Assembly (NCBI GenBank): GCA_033557685.1
Contig: JAWQRN010000086.1
Span: forward strand, 1-40,107
DNA length: 40,107 bases
Origin: Sperchopsis tessellata
Lineage: Eukaryota; Arthropoda; Insecta; Coleoptera; Hydrophilidae
Direction: 5' to 3'
The notes under the pieces were generated by a model. It did no database searches and had not been told where the DNA came from. It saw nothing but the letters and a program-made list of their open reading frames with translations. Position numbers and translations under genes: made by a program. Shown here one piece after another: positions 40,037-40,107 of the stretch (positions are counted from its first letter, which is position 1; each line of letters starts with the position of its first letter).

Positions 40037-40107
40037 TGAATGTTGTTTCCGGGTGGAAACCGTGTAGAGGCTCTGACAAGTGCCGACGTTTCGTCCACTG
40101 TTGCAAG
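40037..40107 (+). repeat. Right window-end copy of the fold-back family (partial)
   Basis: Bases 40037-40073 are the exact reverse complement of 1-37. The rest holds TGCCGACGTTTCGTCCACTG, the same block as in the fold-back arms, cut by the window edge. Confidence 0.85.

Noticed and set aside
1..40107. One giant 40-kb transposon bounded by the terminal inverted repeats
   Set aside because: Related repeats occur inside, the interior holds ordinary host exons and unrelated old elements, and no replication or capsid-type gene set is seen.

Overview
The window looks like AT-rich nuclear DNA from an arthropod, most likely an insect with a large, repeat-rich genome. Genes are split by spliceosomal introns and spread thin, and most of the sequence is decayed transposable elements (piggyBac, pogo/Tigger, hAT, several non-LTR retrotransposon lineages, LTR elements, MITEs, a tRNA-derived SINE and a fold-back family). 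There are no operons, no ribosome binding sites and no CRISPR.

Host genes. (1) The 3'-terminal exon of a ZMYND11/BS69-like gene (MYND zinc finger, + strand) lies at 2494-2619. (2) A complete four-exon LZIC gene (ICAT-domain protein, - strand, 174 residues) runs from 20660 down to 12398; all splice phases fit. It converges on the MYND gene. (3) A likely first coding exon on the + strand is at 24865-24952, with a phase-compatible 37-nt exon candidate at 30600-30636. (4) Two well-bounded but unidentified - strand exons lie at 2216-2383 (Cys-rich, terminal) and 28658-28771.

Layout. 1-900: a fold-back element and the left end of the window-spanning inverted repeat. 1.1-2.0 kb: piggyBac remnant. 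2.2-2.6 kb: two host exons on opposite strands. 2.8-6.9 kb: two TIR elements, each holding LINE fragments. 8.2-8.9 kb: RTE-like fragment. 9.9-11.9 kb: RTE fragment between 104-bp direct repeats. 12.2-20.7 kb: LZIC. Its intron 3 holds a MITE and a ribozyme-like repeat; intron 2 holds three LINE fragments, one nested in another; intron 1 holds an LTR/gag fragment joined to a tyrosine-motif-rich coding fragment. 21-24 kb: little recognisable. 25-28 kb: a TIR pair enclosing fold-back copies. 29.5-29.9 kb: ATCGATTA-rich MITE. 30.9-31.7 kb: four tandem copies of a hAT transposase block. 33.3-37.7 kb: two LINE fragments and a hairpin. 37.7-38.9 kb: Tigger remnant. 39.6-40.1 kb: possible solo LTR and the right copy of the terminal inverted repeat.

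Most unusual signal. The dispersed fold-back family and a second, different repeat inside LZIC intron 3 both carry a block that aligns to the hammerhead ribozyme core with the same three departures: U at position 3, A at position 8 (together keeping a possible 3-8 Watson-Crick pair) and one extra U before stem II. This is a hypothesis from reading the sequence and has not been tested.
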